A stretch of 61,407 nt of DNA from Mycolicibacterium septicum DSM 44393 (GTDB taxonomy: Bacteria > Actinomycetota > Actinomycetes > Mycobacteriales > Mycobacteriaceae). Shown here piece after piece: positions 35,034 through 44,023 of the stretch (its first letter is position 1; each line of letters begins with the position of its first letter). The notes beneath the pieces were generated by a model, which did no database searches, was not told the DNA's origin, and saw only the letters and a program-made list of their open reading frames with translations. The translations under genes were made by a program, and so were the position numbers. The stretch lies in contig NZ_HG322951.1 of the NCBI RefSeq assembly GCF_000455325.1, positions 3,002,249 to 3,063,655 of the forward strand, in the 5' to 3' direction.

Positions 35034-36401
35034 ATGAGCCAGAACCCCGGCATGCTGGCACGAGCCGATCTGGAGCAAATGGTGGCGGCGGGTGAGATCG
35101 ACACCGTCATCGTCGCCTTCTGCGATATGCAGGGCCGGCTGACCGGTAAGCGGGTTTCGGGACGGTTGTTCGTCGAAGAGGTCGCCGCCCACGGTGCGGA
35201 GTGCTGTAACTACCTGCTCGCGGTCGACGTCGACATGAACACCGTCGGTGGCTACTCGATGTCGAGCTGGGACACCGGTTACGGCGACATGGTGATGACC
35301 GCCGACTTCAGCACCTTGCGGTTGATCCCGTGGCTGCCCGGCACCGCGCTGGTGATGGCGGATCTGTCGTGGCTGGACGGTCGCCCCGTCGAGCAGGCTC
35401 CGCGCAGCATCCTCAACCGCCAGATCGACCGGCTGACCGAGCGGAAGCTGGTGCCGTACGTCGGGACCGAGCTCGAATTCATGGTGTTCGACAACACATT
35501 CCGCGAGGCCTGGGCCTCGGGATACCGCAACCTGACACCAGCCAGCGACTACAACGTCGACTACGCCATGATGGCCTCCACCCGGATGGAGCCGTTGCTG
35601 CGCGACATCCGTCTGGGCATGGAGGGTGCCGGGCTGTACTGCGAGGGCGTCAAGGGCGAGTGCAACCTGGGTCAGCAGGAGATCGCGTTCCGGTACGACC
35701 ATGCCCGCGCCACCTGCGACAACCACACGATCTACAAGAACGGTGCCAAGGAGATCGCCGACCAGCACGGCAAGAGCCTGACGTTCATGGCGAAATTCGA
35801 TGAACGCGAGGGCAACAGCTGCCACATCCATATCTCGCTACGCGGCGAGGACGGGTCACCGGTCTTCGCCGACGAGTCCGGCCCGCACGGGATGTCGCCC
35901 GTGTTCCGCAGCTTCATCGCCGGCCAACTGGCCACACTGCGCGAGCTGACATTGTTCTACGCGCCCAACATCAACTCCTACAAGCGGTTTGCCGACGGCA
36001 GCTTCGCGCCCACGGCCATCGCCTGGGGCATGGACAACCGCACCTGCGCGCTGCGTGTGGTCGGTCACGGGTCAGGAATGCGCGTGGAATGCCGGGCGCC
36101 CGGCGGTGACGTCAATCAGTACCTGGCCGTGTCGGCGCTGATCGCCGGTGGTCTGTACGGCATCGATCACGGGCTGGAACTGCCCGACGCACTGCCGGGA
36201 AACGCTTATGCCAGTGGGGCGCAACGGTTGCCGACCACCCTGGCCGAGGCGGCCGAGCTGTTCGCGAAGTCCGAGGTGGCGCGCACCGCGTTCGGGGACG
36301 ACGTCGTCGAGCACTACCTGAACAATGCGCGGATCGAGTTGGCCGCCTTCAATTCCGCGGTGACCGACTGGGAGAGGGTGCGCGGTTTTGAGCGGCTCTG
36401 A
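35034..36401 (+). CDS. glnA4: glutamine synthetase-like enzyme GlnA4
   Basis: 455 residues from ATG 35034, with an AGGAGG ribosome site; the frame is open further upstream, but this start has the better site. It has the glutamine synthetase catalytic core (NYLLAVDVDMNTVGGY, ELEFMVFD, then GNSCHIHIS, and the ATP/substrate segment NSYKRF). It belongs to the GlnA4-type branch that in other actinobacteria attaches glutamate to an amine (ethanolamine or polyamine) rather than to ammonia. It is first in a five-gene run, coupled by overlaps. Confidence 0.88.
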   Translation: MSQNPGMLARADLEQMVAAGEIDTVIVAFCDMQGRLTGKRVSGRLFVEEVAAHGAECCNYLLAVDVDMNTVGGYSMSSWDTGYGDMVMTADFSTLRLIPWLPGTALVMADLSWLDGRPVEQAPRSILNRQIDRLTERKLVPYVGTELEFMVFDNTFREAWASGYRNLTPASDYNVDYAMMASTRMEPLLRDIRLGMEGAGLYCEGVKGECNLGQQEIAFRYDHARATCDNHTIYKNGAKEIADQHGKSLTFMAKFDEREGNSCHIHISLRGEDGSPVFADESGPHGMSPVFRSFIAGQLATLRELTLFYAPNINSYKRFADGSFAPTAIAWGMDNRTCALRVVGHGSGMRVECRAPGGDVNQYLAVSALIAGGLYGIDHGLELPDALPGNAYASGAQRLPTTLAEAAELFAKSEVARTAFGDDVVEHYLNNARIELAAFNSAVTDWERVRGFERL

Positions 36402-37146
36402 ATCGGGGACCCGTCCGATCATCGGATTGACGACCTATCTGCAGCAGGCGCAGACCGGGGTCTGGGATGTGCGGGCCAGCTTCCTGCCGCAGGTCTACTT
36501 CGACGGCATCACCCGTGCCGGTGGCATCGCGCTCCTGTTGCCGCCGCAGCCGGTGGACCGAGAGATCGCCGACCGGGTGCTCGACCGGGTCGACGGCCTG
36601 GTCATCACCGGCGGTCCGGACGTGGATCCGCAGCGCTACGGACAGCAATCGCATCCCGCCACCAACGAGCCGGCCACCGAGCGCGATGCCTGGGAGTTCG
36701 CCCTTCTGGAAGCCGCACTGCGGCGCGGGATCCCGGTGCTCGGCGTGTGCCGGGGCGCACAGGTGCTCAACACGGCGCTGGGCGGCACCCTGCACCAGCA
36801 CCTGCCCGACGTGATCGGGCACACCCATCATCAGAAGGGCAACGCGGTCTTCGGCACCTCCGCCGTGCGCACGCTGCCCGACACCCGACTGGCCGATCTG
36901 ATCGGCGAGACGTCCGACGCGCAGTGCTATCACCATCAGGCCATCGACCGGCTGGGTGAGGGCCTGGTGGTCAGTGCCCGCGACTCCGACGGCGTGATCG
37001 AGGCCGTCGAACGTGATCCAGCGCTGCCCGGCGACGCGTTCGTGCTGGGCGTGCAATGGCACCCCGAGGAGAGCCTCGATGACCTACGCGTGTTCGCCGC
37101 TGTGGTGAACGCGGCCAGAACCTATGCGACAGAGAGGGTCTCATGA
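36388..37146 (+). CDS. class I glutamine amidotransferase-like gamma-glutamyl hydrolase (PuuD-type)
   Basis: 252 residues. The start is TTG at 36388, overlapping the end of glnA4 by 14 bases; no ATG or GTG start closer in frame is available. The catalytic Cys is in VLGVCRGAQVLN (about residue 119) and the His-Glu pair is in QWHPEESLDD. This is the peptidase C26 family that hydrolyses gamma-glutamyl amides such as gamma-glutamyl-gamma-aminobutyrate. It follows GlnA4 and should release the acid product of the gamma-glutamylated amine after oxidation. Confidence 0.88.
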   Translation: MSGSESGTRPIIGLTTYLQQAQTGVWDVRASFLPQVYFDGITRAGGIALLLPPQPVDREIADRVLDRVDGLVITGGPDVDPQRYGQQSHPATNEPATERDAWEFALLEAALRRGIPVLGVCRGAQVLNTALGGTLHQHLPDVIGHTHHQKGNAVFGTSAVRTLPDTRLADLIGETSDAQCYHHQAIDRLGEGLVVSARDSDGVIEAVERDPALPGDAFVLGVQWHPEESLDDLRVFAAVVNAARTYATERVS

Positions 37147-38522
37147 CATCCAGCCAGGTCGTCAACCCGGCTACCGAGGAGGTGTTGACCACCGTCGACC
37201 TCATGGACGTGGAGGCCGTCGACGACGCGGTGGCGCGTGCCGCCGTCGCGCAAAGGGCATGGGCCCGGCTGGCCCCGGCCGAGCGGGCCGCCGCGCTACG
37301 CGCATTCGCAGCCGTCGTCGACGCCCACATCGGTGACCTGGCCGCCCTCGAGGTGGCCAACTCCGGGCATCCGATCGGGCAGGCCGAATGGGAGGCCGGG
37401 CACGTCCGGGACGTCCTGCAGTTCTACTCGGCCACGCCGGAACGATTGAGCGGCAAGCAGATCCCGGTGGCCGGTGGCCTGGATGTCACGTTCAACGAGC
37501 CGCTCGGTGTCGTCGGGATCATCACGCCCTGGAACTTCCCGATGACCATCGCCGCGTGGGGCTTCGCCCCTGCGCTGGCGGCCGGCAACGCGGTGGTGCT
37601 CAAACCTGCCGAGTGGACCCCGCTGACCACGATCCGGCTCGGTGAGCTCGCCGTCGAATCGGGTTTGCCTACAGGGCTCTTCCAGGTGCTGCCGGGCAGG
37701 GGTTCGGTGGTGGGGGAGCGGTTCGTCACCCACCCCGGCGTGCGCAAGGTGGTGTTCACCGGATCCACCGAGGTGGGGATGCGGGTGATGGCGGGGGCGG
37801 CGGCTCAGGTCAAGCGGGTGACCCTGGAGTTGGGTGGCAAGAGCGCCAACATCGTGTTCGACGACTGCGATCTGGAGAAGGCCGCCGCCACCGCACCCTA
37901 CGGGGTGTTCGACAACGCGGGGCAGGACTGCTGCGCTCGTAGCCGGATCCTGGTGCAGCGCAGTGTCTACGACCGTTTCATGGAGCTGCTGGAACCTGCG
38001 GTCAAGGGCGTCGCGGTGGGGGACCCCACGGTCCGCGGCACCGAGATGGGGCCGCTGGTATCGCGTCCGCACTGGGAGTCGGTGTCGTCCTACGTGCCCG
38101 ACGATGCCCCGGTGGCATTCCGGGGTTCCGCCCCGGACGGTCCCGGGTTCTGGTTCCCGCCAACGGTGTTGACGCCGCAGCGCACCGACCGCACCGTGAC
38201 CGACGAGATTTTCGGCCCGGTGGTGACGGTGCTGCCGTTCGAGGACGAGGCCGACGCGATCGCGCTGGCCAACGACACCCCCTATGGCTTGTCGGGTTCG
38301 ATCTGGACCGATAATCTCTCGCGCGCACTTCGGGTGTCGCGGGCGGTGGAATCGGGCAATCTCAGCGTCAATTCGCACTCGTCGGTGCGTTACAACACGC
38401 CGTTCGGCGGGTTCAAGCAGTCCGGACTGGGGCGTGAGTTGGGACCTGACGCGCCACTGTCTTTCACCGAAACCAAGAACGTCTTCTTCGCCATAGAAGA
38501 TCGAGCAGAGGAGTCTTTTTGA
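37143..38522 (+). CDS. aldC: aldehyde dehydrogenase (AldC/PuuC-type)
   Basis: 459 residues. The NAD-binding and catalytic motifs are in order: GVVGIITPWNFPMTIAAWGFAP, the Glu region LELGGKSANIVF, and the nucleophile Cys263 in DNAGQDCCARSR. The ATG overlaps the preceding stop (ATGA). It would oxidise the gamma-glutamyl aminoaldehyde to the acid, between GlnA4 and the hydrolase in the proposed route. The next start overlaps its stop (TGATG). Confidence 0.93.
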   Translation: MTSSQVVNPATEEVLTTVDLMDVEAVDDAVARAAVAQRAWARLAPAERAAALRAFAAVVDAHIGDLAALEVANSGHPIGQAEWEAGHVRDVLQFYSATPERLSGKQIPVAGGLDVTFNEPLGVVGIITPWNFPMTIAAWGFAPALAAGNAVVLKPAEWTPLTTIRLGELAVESGLPTGLFQVLPGRGSVVGERFVTHPGVRKVVFTGSTEVGMRVMAGAAAQVKRVTLELGGKSANIVFDDCDLEKAAATAPYGVFDNAGQDCCARSRILVQRSVYDRFMELLEPAVKGVAVGDPTVRGTEMGPLVSRPHWESVSSYVPDDAPVAFRGSAPDGPGFWFPPTVLTPQRTDRTVTDEIFGPVVTVLPFEDEADAIALANDTPYGLSGSIWTDNLSRALRVSRAVESGNLSVNSHSSVRYNTPFGGFKQSGLGRELGPDAPLSFTETKNVFFAIEDRAEESF

Positions 38523-39295
38523 TGGATCTGACCCAACGCCTGGCCGGCAAGGTTGCCGTCATCACCGGCGCCGCCAGCGGCATCGGTCTGGCCACCGGAC
38601 GGCGGCTGCGCGCCGAGGGTGCCACGATCGTGGTGGGCGATATCGACCCCGCCACTGGTGAGGCCGCCGCCGAGGAACTCGACGGGTTGTTCGTCGCGGT
38701 CGACGTGTCCGACCAGGCGGCCGTCGACAATCTCTTCGACACCGCGGCCGCGACGTTCGGATCGGTCGACATCGCGTTCAACAACGCCGGGATCTCGCCG
38801 CCCGAGGATGACCTGATCGAGACCACCGAGCTGCCGGCCTGGGAGCGGGTGCAGGACGTCAACCTGAAATCGGTGTACCTGTCCTGCCGGGCAGCGCTGC
38901 GCCACATGGTGCCCGCGGGCAAGGGCTCGATCATCAACACCGCGTCGTTCGTGGCGGTGATGGGTTCGGCCACCTCCCAGATCTCCTACACCGCATCCAA
39001 GGGCGGAGTGCTGGCGATGTCCCGCGAGCTCGGGGTGCAGTACGCGCGGCAGGGAATCCGCGTCAACGCCCTGTGCCCCGGCCCGGTGAACACCCCGCTG
39101 CTGCAGGAGTTGTTCGCCAAGGATCCCGAGCGTGCCGCGCGGCGGCTGGTCCACATCCCGGTGGGCCGTTTCGCCGAGCCCGAGGAGCTGGCCGCCGCGG
39201 TGGCGTTCCTGGCCAGTGACGACTCGTCCTTCATCACCGGTTCGACGTTCCTGGTCGACGGCGGTATCAGCTCGGCCTACGTCACGCCGCTGTGA
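38522..39295 (+). CDS. short-chain dehydrogenase/reductase
   Basis: 257 residues from ATG 38522. The NAD(P) motif TGAASGIG is at the N terminus, followed by NNAGIS, the catalytic Ser region INTASFVAVMGS, and the YTASK Tyr-Lys pair. VNALCPGPVNTPLL and SSFITGSTFLVDGG complete a classical SDR. It is probably the dehydrogenase of the same pathway, acting on an alcohol or aldehyde. Coupled to the aldC stop. Confidence 0.92.
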   Translation: MDLTQRLAGKVAVITGAASGIGLATGRRLRAEGATIVVGDIDPATGEAAAEELDGLFVAVDVSDQAAVDNLFDTAAATFGSVDIAFNNAGISPPEDDLIETTELPAWERVQDVNLKSVYLSCRAALRHMVPAGKGSIINTASFVAVMGSATSQISYTASKGGVLAMSRELGVQYARQGIRVNALCPGPVNTPLLQELFAKDPERAARRLVHIPVGRFAEPEELAAAVAFLASDDSSFITGSTFLVDGGISSAYVTPL

Positions 39296-39312
39296 CACCC
39301 TGGTAGCTCACC

Positions 39313-40068
39313 ATGACAGCCGAACCGGATCCGCAGCCCGCCGTCGCAGGGCCTGATTCGCAGCCCGCTGCGGCGGCCGGAGCGTTGCTGCGGCCGGTCC
39401 GGCTCGGCAACGCCTTCGAGGACACGGTCGGCCGGCTGCTGGAGACGATCCGGCTGGGGGTGCTGGGCCCCGGGGAGTCGCTGCCGCCCGAGCGTGAGCT
39501 GGCCGCCCGCCTGGGGGTCAGCCGTGACACGGTCCGGGAGGCGATCAAATCGCTGGCCGACGCCGGCTACCTGGTGTCCAAACGGGGGCGGTACGGCGGT
39601 ACGTTCCTGGCCGCTGAGTTACCAGCCCTGCCCACATCCAGTCATCGGCCGACGCGCGAGGAGATCGATGACGCCTTGCGGCTGCGCGAGATCCTGGAGG
39701 TCGGTGCCGCGCGGATGGCGGCCGGACGCACCCTGAGCGCGGCCGAACGCGACGGGCTCTGGTCGCGGCTGGCCGACGTCCGCGCTGCCGAACCCGACGA
39801 TTACCGCCGGCTGGATTCGCGGTTGCATCTGGCCATCGCGGAGGCGGCGGGGTCTCCGTCACTGGTCCCGCTGGTCGCCGAGAACCGGATGCGGCTCAAT
39901 GCCCTGCTGGATCAGATCCCGTTGCTGCCGCGCAACATCGCGCACTCCGACGAACAGCACGAGGAGATCGTCATGGCGATCCTGGCCGGTGACAGCGAGC
40001 GGGCCGCGGCGGCCATGCTGGCCCACGTCGGGGGATCGTCGGCCTTGCTGCACGGCTTTCTGGATTAG
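39313..40068 (+). CDS. GntR-family (FadR subfamily) regulator
   Basis: 251 residues. The winged helix is LGPGESLPPERELAARLGVSRDTVREAIKSLADAGYL. The FCD-type helical C-terminal domain begins near residue 115 with EIDDALRLREILEVGAARMAA. It is the last gene of the glnA4 run and most likely controls it, responding to an acid or amino-acid intermediate. The operator is unproven; the divergent gap at 34846-35033 is the obvious place to look. Seventeen bp after the SDR. Confidence 0.9.
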   Translation: MTAEPDPQPAVAGPDSQPAAAAGALLRPVRLGNAFEDTVGRLLETIRLGVLGPGESLPPERELAARLGVSRDTVREAIKSLADAGYLVSKRGRYGGTFLAAELPALPTSSHRPTREEIDDALRLREILEVGAARMAAGRTLSAAERDGLWSRLADVRAAEPDDYRRLDSRLHLAIAEAAGSPSLVPLVAENRMRLNALLDQIPLLPRNIAHSDEQHEEIVMAILAGDSERAAAAMLAHVGGSSALLHGFLD

Positions 40069-40077
40069 ATTCGTACC

Positions 40078-40407
40078 GTGGACCAGCACGGTAAAGAGGT
40101 CCAGGTCGAGCGCGCGTCGTCGGCCCTGGCCGATGTCGACACCTCAGGGTGGGCGCAGCGCTTCGATCTGCTGTCCGACCCGCACCGGCTGGAGATCCTG
40201 CTCGGCCTGCACCGGGCGCCGGGTATCTGTGTCAGCGACCTGGCCACGGCCCTGGGCCGGTCGGAGAACGCGGTGTCCCAGGCGTTGCGGGTACTTCGGG
40301 ACCAGGGCTGGGTCACCTCCACCCGGATCGGCCGCACCGTGAGTTACCGCCTCGACGACGAGACGGTGCACGACCTGCTGCATTGGATCGGGGCGCGGCA
40401 CGGCTGA
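40078..40407 (+). CDS. ArsR-family metal-responsive repressor
   Basis: 109 residues from GTG 40078, nine bases after the GntR stop. The winged helix is DPHRLEILLGLHRAPGICVSDLATALGRSENAVSQALRVLRDQGWV. The C-terminal HDLLHWIGARHG has two His and one Asp that could bind metal. It sits directly before nicT, whose promoter overlaps an inverted repeat, so it is the likely nickel- or cobalt-responsive repressor of nicT. It differs in sequence from NmtR and KmtR of M. tuberculosis. Confidence 0.85.
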   Translation: MDQHGKEVQVERASSALADVDTSGWAQRFDLLSDPHRLEILLGLHRAPGICVSDLATALGRSENAVSQALRVLRDQGWVTSTRIGRTVSYRLDDETVHDLLHWIGARHG

Positions 40408-40417
40408 AACCGTGTTC

Positions 40418-40437
40418 ATCTGTTCATCTGGACAGAT
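40418..40437. promoter_or_regulatory. ArsR-type operator ATCTGT-N8-ACAGAT
   Basis: Perfect 6-bp arms at 40418-40423 and 40432-40437 lie between the repressor gene and nicT, and overlap the -35 box of nicT. The local sequence also has the tandem repeat GTTCATCT (40414-40421 and 40422-40429). The overlap suggests direct blocking of RNA polymerase. Confidence 0.6.
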
Positions 40438-40457
40438 ATCTGGTGCCGTCTTAGGCT
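40429..40457 (+). promoter_or_regulatory. leaderless nicT promoter
   Basis: TGGACA (40429-40434), 17 bp, TAGGCT (40452-40457), then the ATG of nicT at 40464, six bases after the -10 box. The start codon would be the transcription start. Confidence 0.65.
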
Positions 40458-40463
40458 CGATAA

Positions 40464-41564
40464 ATGACCACTGGCGCGGCTCCCGAGGTGACTACGACGA
40501 AGCCGCAGCCATTCGACCGCGCTGATTGGACGTCGATCGCGGTGGTCGCGGCGGTGGTGTTGGTGTTGCATGTATTCGGTTGGGGCGTGCTGATTTTCGG
40601 CGTCGCACCGCAACACATCACGCTGGGGTCGGCCGGGGTGTTCGGAGTAGGAATCGGTGTCACCGCCTACCTGTTGGGTGTGCGGCATGCATTCGACGCC
40701 GACCACATCGCCGTCATCGACAACACCACCCGGAAACTCGTCGGTGAGGGCACGCGATCGCTCTCGGCGGGATTCTGGTTCTCGCTGGGGCATTCCAGCG
40801 TGGTGTTCGGGCTGGCCCTGCTGCTGGCGTTCGGTGTTCATGCGCTGGCCGGGCCGGTGCAGAACGAGGATTCGCCGATGTTGCAGACCCTCGGCCTGAT
40901 CGGGTCGGTGGTGGCCGGGACGTTCCTCATCCTGATCGGCCTGACGAATCTGTTCGCCGTCGTCGGCATCGCCAAGATCTTCCGTGCCATGCGTGGCGGA
41001 CAGTTCGACGAGGCCGAACTGGAACGCCAACTTCAACAGCGGGGCTTCCTGGCCCGTCTGCTCGGCCGGTTCATGCGACGGGTGAGCAAGCCGTGGCACC
41101 TGTACCCGGTCGGCTTCCTGATGGGGCTGGGATTCGACACCGCGACCCAGGTGGCACTGCTGGTGCTGGCGGCGGGTGCGGCAGCGTTCACCCTGCCCTG
41201 GTACGCCATCCTCGTGCTGCCGGTGCTCTTCGCGGCAGGGATGAGCCTGTTTGACAGCGTGGACGGAATCTTCATGTCGCGCGCCTACGGCTGGGCGTTC
41301 CTGCAGCCGGTCCGCAAGGTCTATTACAACCTGACGGTCACCGTGTTGTCGGTGATCGTGGCGCTGGTGATCGGCGTCATCGTTCTGGCCGGTCTGCTGG
41401 TCGAGCGCCTGGGCATCACCACGGGTCCGCTGGCATTCATCGGTTCGGCCGACCTGGAGTTCGTCGGATTCGCGATCGTCGGGCTCTTTGTATTGAGCTG
41501 GGTTGTGGCCCTGGGGATCTGGCGGTTCGGCCGGATCGAGGAGCGCTGGGCTGCGCGGGCCTAG
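40464..41564 (+). CDS. nicT: NiCoT-type nickel/cobalt transporter
   Basis: 366 residues with about eight hydrophobic segments. The signature HX4DH motif is RHAFDADHIAVIDN (residues 74-87). Further conserved segments are LGHSSVVF and VGFLMGLGFDTATQVALL. It takes up Ni2+ and/or Co2+ across the cytoplasmic membrane; the metal choice cannot be read from sequence. Corrinoid genes elsewhere in the window suggest cobalt, while hydrogenase or urease would suggest nickel. Its stop overlaps that of mtr by four bases (convergent). Confidence 0.93.
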   Translation: MTTGAAPEVTTTKPQPFDRADWTSIAVVAAVVLVLHVFGWGVLIFGVAPQHITLGSAGVFGVGIGVTAYLLGVRHAFDADHIAVIDNTTRKLVGEGTRSLSAGFWFSLGHSSVVFGLALLLAFGVHALAGPVQNEDSPMLQTLGLIGSVVAGTFLILIGLTNLFAVVGIAKIFRAMRGGQFDEAELERQLQQRGFLARLLGRFMRRVSKPWHLYPVGFLMGLGFDTATQVALLVLAAGAAAFTLPWYAILVLPVLFAAGMSLFDSVDGIFMSRAYGWAFLQPVRKVYYNLTVTVLSVIVALVIGVIVLAGLLVERLGITTGPLAFIGSADLEFVGFAIVGLFVLSWVVALGIWRFGRIEERWAARA

Positions 41565-42946
41565 TCGGTCAGGCCCAGCAGCGCATTCTCGATCACCTCG
41601 GGCAGTGCCGGGTGAATCCAGTACTGGCCCCGGGCAACCTGCTCGGCGGTCTGCCCGAAGCTCATCGCCTGGATCAACGGCTGGATGATCGCGGACGCCT
41701 GGTAGCCCATGATGTGGGCGCCCAGGATCTTGCCGGTGGCGCGATCGCCGATCAGCTTGGCGATGCCGGTGGTGTCCTCCATCGCCCAGCCGTACGCGGT
41801 GTCGCCGTAGGCCTGAATCTTGGTGACGAAGTCGTAGCCCTGGTCGCGGGCCTGCTCCTCGGTCAACCCGACCGTGGCGATCTGCGGTTCGGTGAACACC
41901 GCTGACGGGACGAACCGGTGATCGCTGCGCACCATCGCGTCGGTGTCGTCCCAGTCGCGCAGCAGGTTCTCCTTGACCACCCGGGACTCATGGTTGGCCA
42001 CGTGCTTGAGCTGGTACTCCGAGGAGACGTCGCCGAGTGCGAATACGCCACGCGCCGTGGTGCGTTGGTATTCGTCGACGATGACCAGACCGTCCTCGTC
42101 GACCTCCACCCCGGCCAAGTCGGCATCGAGCAGATCCCCGTTGGGGATCCGGCCGGTGGCCACCAGCAGCATGTCGGCGGGCAGCGTCTTGCCGTCGTCT
42201 AGGTCCAGAACGATCCGGTCACCCTCGTGGTGGGAGCCGACCACGTTCTCGTGGGTCCGCAGGTCCCACTTCTCGGCGGCCAGCGCGCTGAACTCTTGGC
42301 AGATCGTCTCGTCGCAATGGCTGAGAACACAGTCACCACGCACCACGATGGTGACCCGCACGCCCAACGCCGAGAACACATGGGCGAACTCGGCGGAGAC
42401 GAACCCGCCGCCGACGATCACCAGGTGTTCGGGCAGTTCTGGGATACGCATGATGTCGTCGCTGGTGTAGTAGGTGACGCCGCAGTCCAGGATGGCAGGC
42501 GGGACGTAGGCGCGGGAGCCGGCAGCGATCACCACCTGATCGCTGCTGAATTCGTCACCGGCCTCGGTGCGCAGTGTGTAGCGGCCATCGGCGGTCTTGG
42601 GTCCGAACCGGGTGTGGCTGGCGTACACCGTGATGTGGGGGTCGTTGCGGCGGTAGTCCTCGCCGCCGGCGGCGATCGGGTCGATACGGCCGAACACCCG
42701 CGCGACGATGTCGGGCCAGCGCACCTTGTCGATGTGGGAATCGATGCCGTATTTGGCGCTGGCATGGATCGTGTCGGCCACATCCGCGGCGTAGACGAAC
42801 ATCTTGGTCGGGATGCAGCCGACGTTCAGGCAGGTGCCGCCGAACGTGCCCTGCTCGCAGATCGCGACTTTCTTGCCGGCGTAGCGCTCGTCGAGAATGC
42901 TGTTGCCCGAGCCGGTGCCGATGATCGTCAGGTCGTAATGCTCCAT
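41561..42946 (-). CDS. mtr: mycothione reductase
   Basis: 461 residues. The redox-active disulfide is in GTFGGTCLNVGCIPTKM (Cys39, Cys44), the FAD motif GTGSGNS is at the N terminus, the central NAD(P)H domain has VGGGFVSAEFAHVFSALG, and the C-terminal base region is IHPALPEVIENALLGL. It keeps mycothiol, the actinobacterial thiol, reduced using NADPH. A GGGAG ribosome site precedes ATG 42946. The hydrolase gene upstream is on the same strand 9 bp away, probably one transcript. Confidence 0.94.
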   Translation of the reverse strand: MEHYDLTIIGTGSGNSILDERYAGKKVAICEQGTFGGTCLNVGCIPTKMFVYAADVADTIHASAKYGIDSHIDKVRWPDIVARVFGRIDPIAAGGEDYRRNDPHITVYASHTRFGPKTADGRYTLRTEAGDEFSSDQVVIAAGSRAYVPPAILDCGVTYYTSDDIMRIPELPEHLVIVGGGFVSAEFAHVFSALGVRVTIVVRGDCVLSHCDETICQEFSALAAEKWDLRTHENVVGSHHEGDRIVLDLDDGKTLPADMLLVATGRIPNGDLLDADLAGVEVDEDGLVIVDEYQRTTARGVFALGDVSSEYQLKHVANHESRVVKENLLRDWDDTDAMVRSDHRFVPSAVFTEPQIATVGLTEEQARDQGYDFVTKIQAYGDTAYGWAMEDTTGIAKLIGDRATGKILGAHIMGYQASAIIQPLIQAMSFGQTAEQVARGQYWIHPALPEVIENALLGLTD

Positions 42947-42955
42947 GTGCGCTCC

Positions 42956-43996
42956 CTATCCGGAAGGTGTTGTGCTCGGCCGGGTTTGCAGGCTCAGGTA
43001 GTAGTCCAGCCAGCGGTCGAGCTCGCGGTAGGCCGCTGCCCGGGCGTCGGCCACGGACAGAAAAACGTCGTGTTTGGCGTCGGTGATCGGAGCCACCGTG
43101 GTGTGGTTGCCCACGCAGCCGGACCACCGCGCGATCTGACCGACATCGAGCACGGCATCGCCGCGCTGCATCGCCGCGGGATCAGCGGATTCGGTGACGC
43201 TGCGATCTGATCGGAGGATCAGATTCGGCACGCCGACATCCAGGCCGCGGTGTAAGCGGGCCTGCCCGCGCCGGATGGCGTTGATCCACCCGAGCGTGAC
43301 GGGGAAGCCTCCCAACGGTTTCCACTCCAGGTTGTACTCGAACTCGCCGCCGTAGTCGCGGTGCAGCGTGGTGCCGTAGCCGCCCTCCGTGGGTTTACGG
43401 ATCACCGACAGCTTGCGCAGCCGGGCCAGGGCGATCAGGGCGGCCGACGTGGGGGCGGTGCGCAGGATCGCCGGTCCGTGCAGATCGAAGAACGGGCTGT
43501 TGAGCACCAGCCCGCCGACGTGATGGGCGGCCAGCCGACCGCTTCGGCGCAGCCGGTCGGCGAACAGGGTCAGGATCAGCCCGCCCGCCGAATGCCCGTA
43601 CAGGCACACCGTGGCGTTGCCGGTGTCGGCGGCGATGGCCGCCAGGGCCCTCTCGAGTTCGGTGTCGTAGCGCGCCAGATCGGTGGTGAAGTGCGGGGTC
43701 TGGCCGCCGTGGCGGGAGCGTCCGCACTTGGGCAGGTCCAGCGCGTAGAACGAGAACCCGCGATCGGCGAATCGATCGGCGAGTTCGGTGTGGAAGAAGT
43801 AGTCGGTGTAGCCGTGCAAGGCCAGCACGGCGTGGCCAGATCCGCCCTGCCTGTCCGGTGCCGTACCGCCCGGACCCCGGCGTACCAGTGTGGCCACCAG
43901 GTCGCCTTCGCCGTCGGGATCGGGTCCTGCATCGATGGTCTGCTGCCAGAACCCCGGCAATACATCCGGCTCCCAGGCGGGCTCCCGTGACGTCAC
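42956..43996 (-). CDS. alpha/beta hydrolase (Rv2854-like)
   Basis: 346 residues. The fold is visible in HAVLALHGYTDYFFHTELADRFADRGFSFYALDLPKCGRS. The nucleophile elbow is VCLYGHSAGGLILTLFADRL, with Ser in GHSAG. The catalytic Asp is expected in the VPNLILRSDRSVT region and His in KHDVFLSV. It is homologous to the Rv2854 gene next to mtr in M. tuberculosis. The substrate is unknown; lysophospholipase-type enzymes are the closest in pattern. No PE_PGRS gene lies between it and mqo, unlike in M. tuberculosis. Confidence 0.87.
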   Translation of the reverse strand: MTSREPAWEPDVLPGFWQQTIDAGPDPDGEGDLVATLVRRGPGGTAPDRQGGSGHAVLALHGYTDYFFHTELADRFADRGFSFYALDLPKCGRSRHGGQTPHFTTDLARYDTELERALAAIAADTGNATVCLYGHSAGGLILTLFADRLRRSGRLAAHHVGGLVLNSPFFDLHGPAILRTAPTSAALIALARLRKLSVIRKPTEGGYGTTLHRDYGGEFEYNLEWKPLGGFPVTLGWINAIRRGQARLHRGLDVGVPNLILRSDRSVTESADPAAMQRGDAVLDVGQIARWSGCVGNHTTVAPITDAKHDVFLSVADARAAAYRELDRWLDYYLSLQTRPSTTPSG

Positions 43997-44023
43997 GGTT
44001 CCACCCTAACCGCGCGCCGAAAG

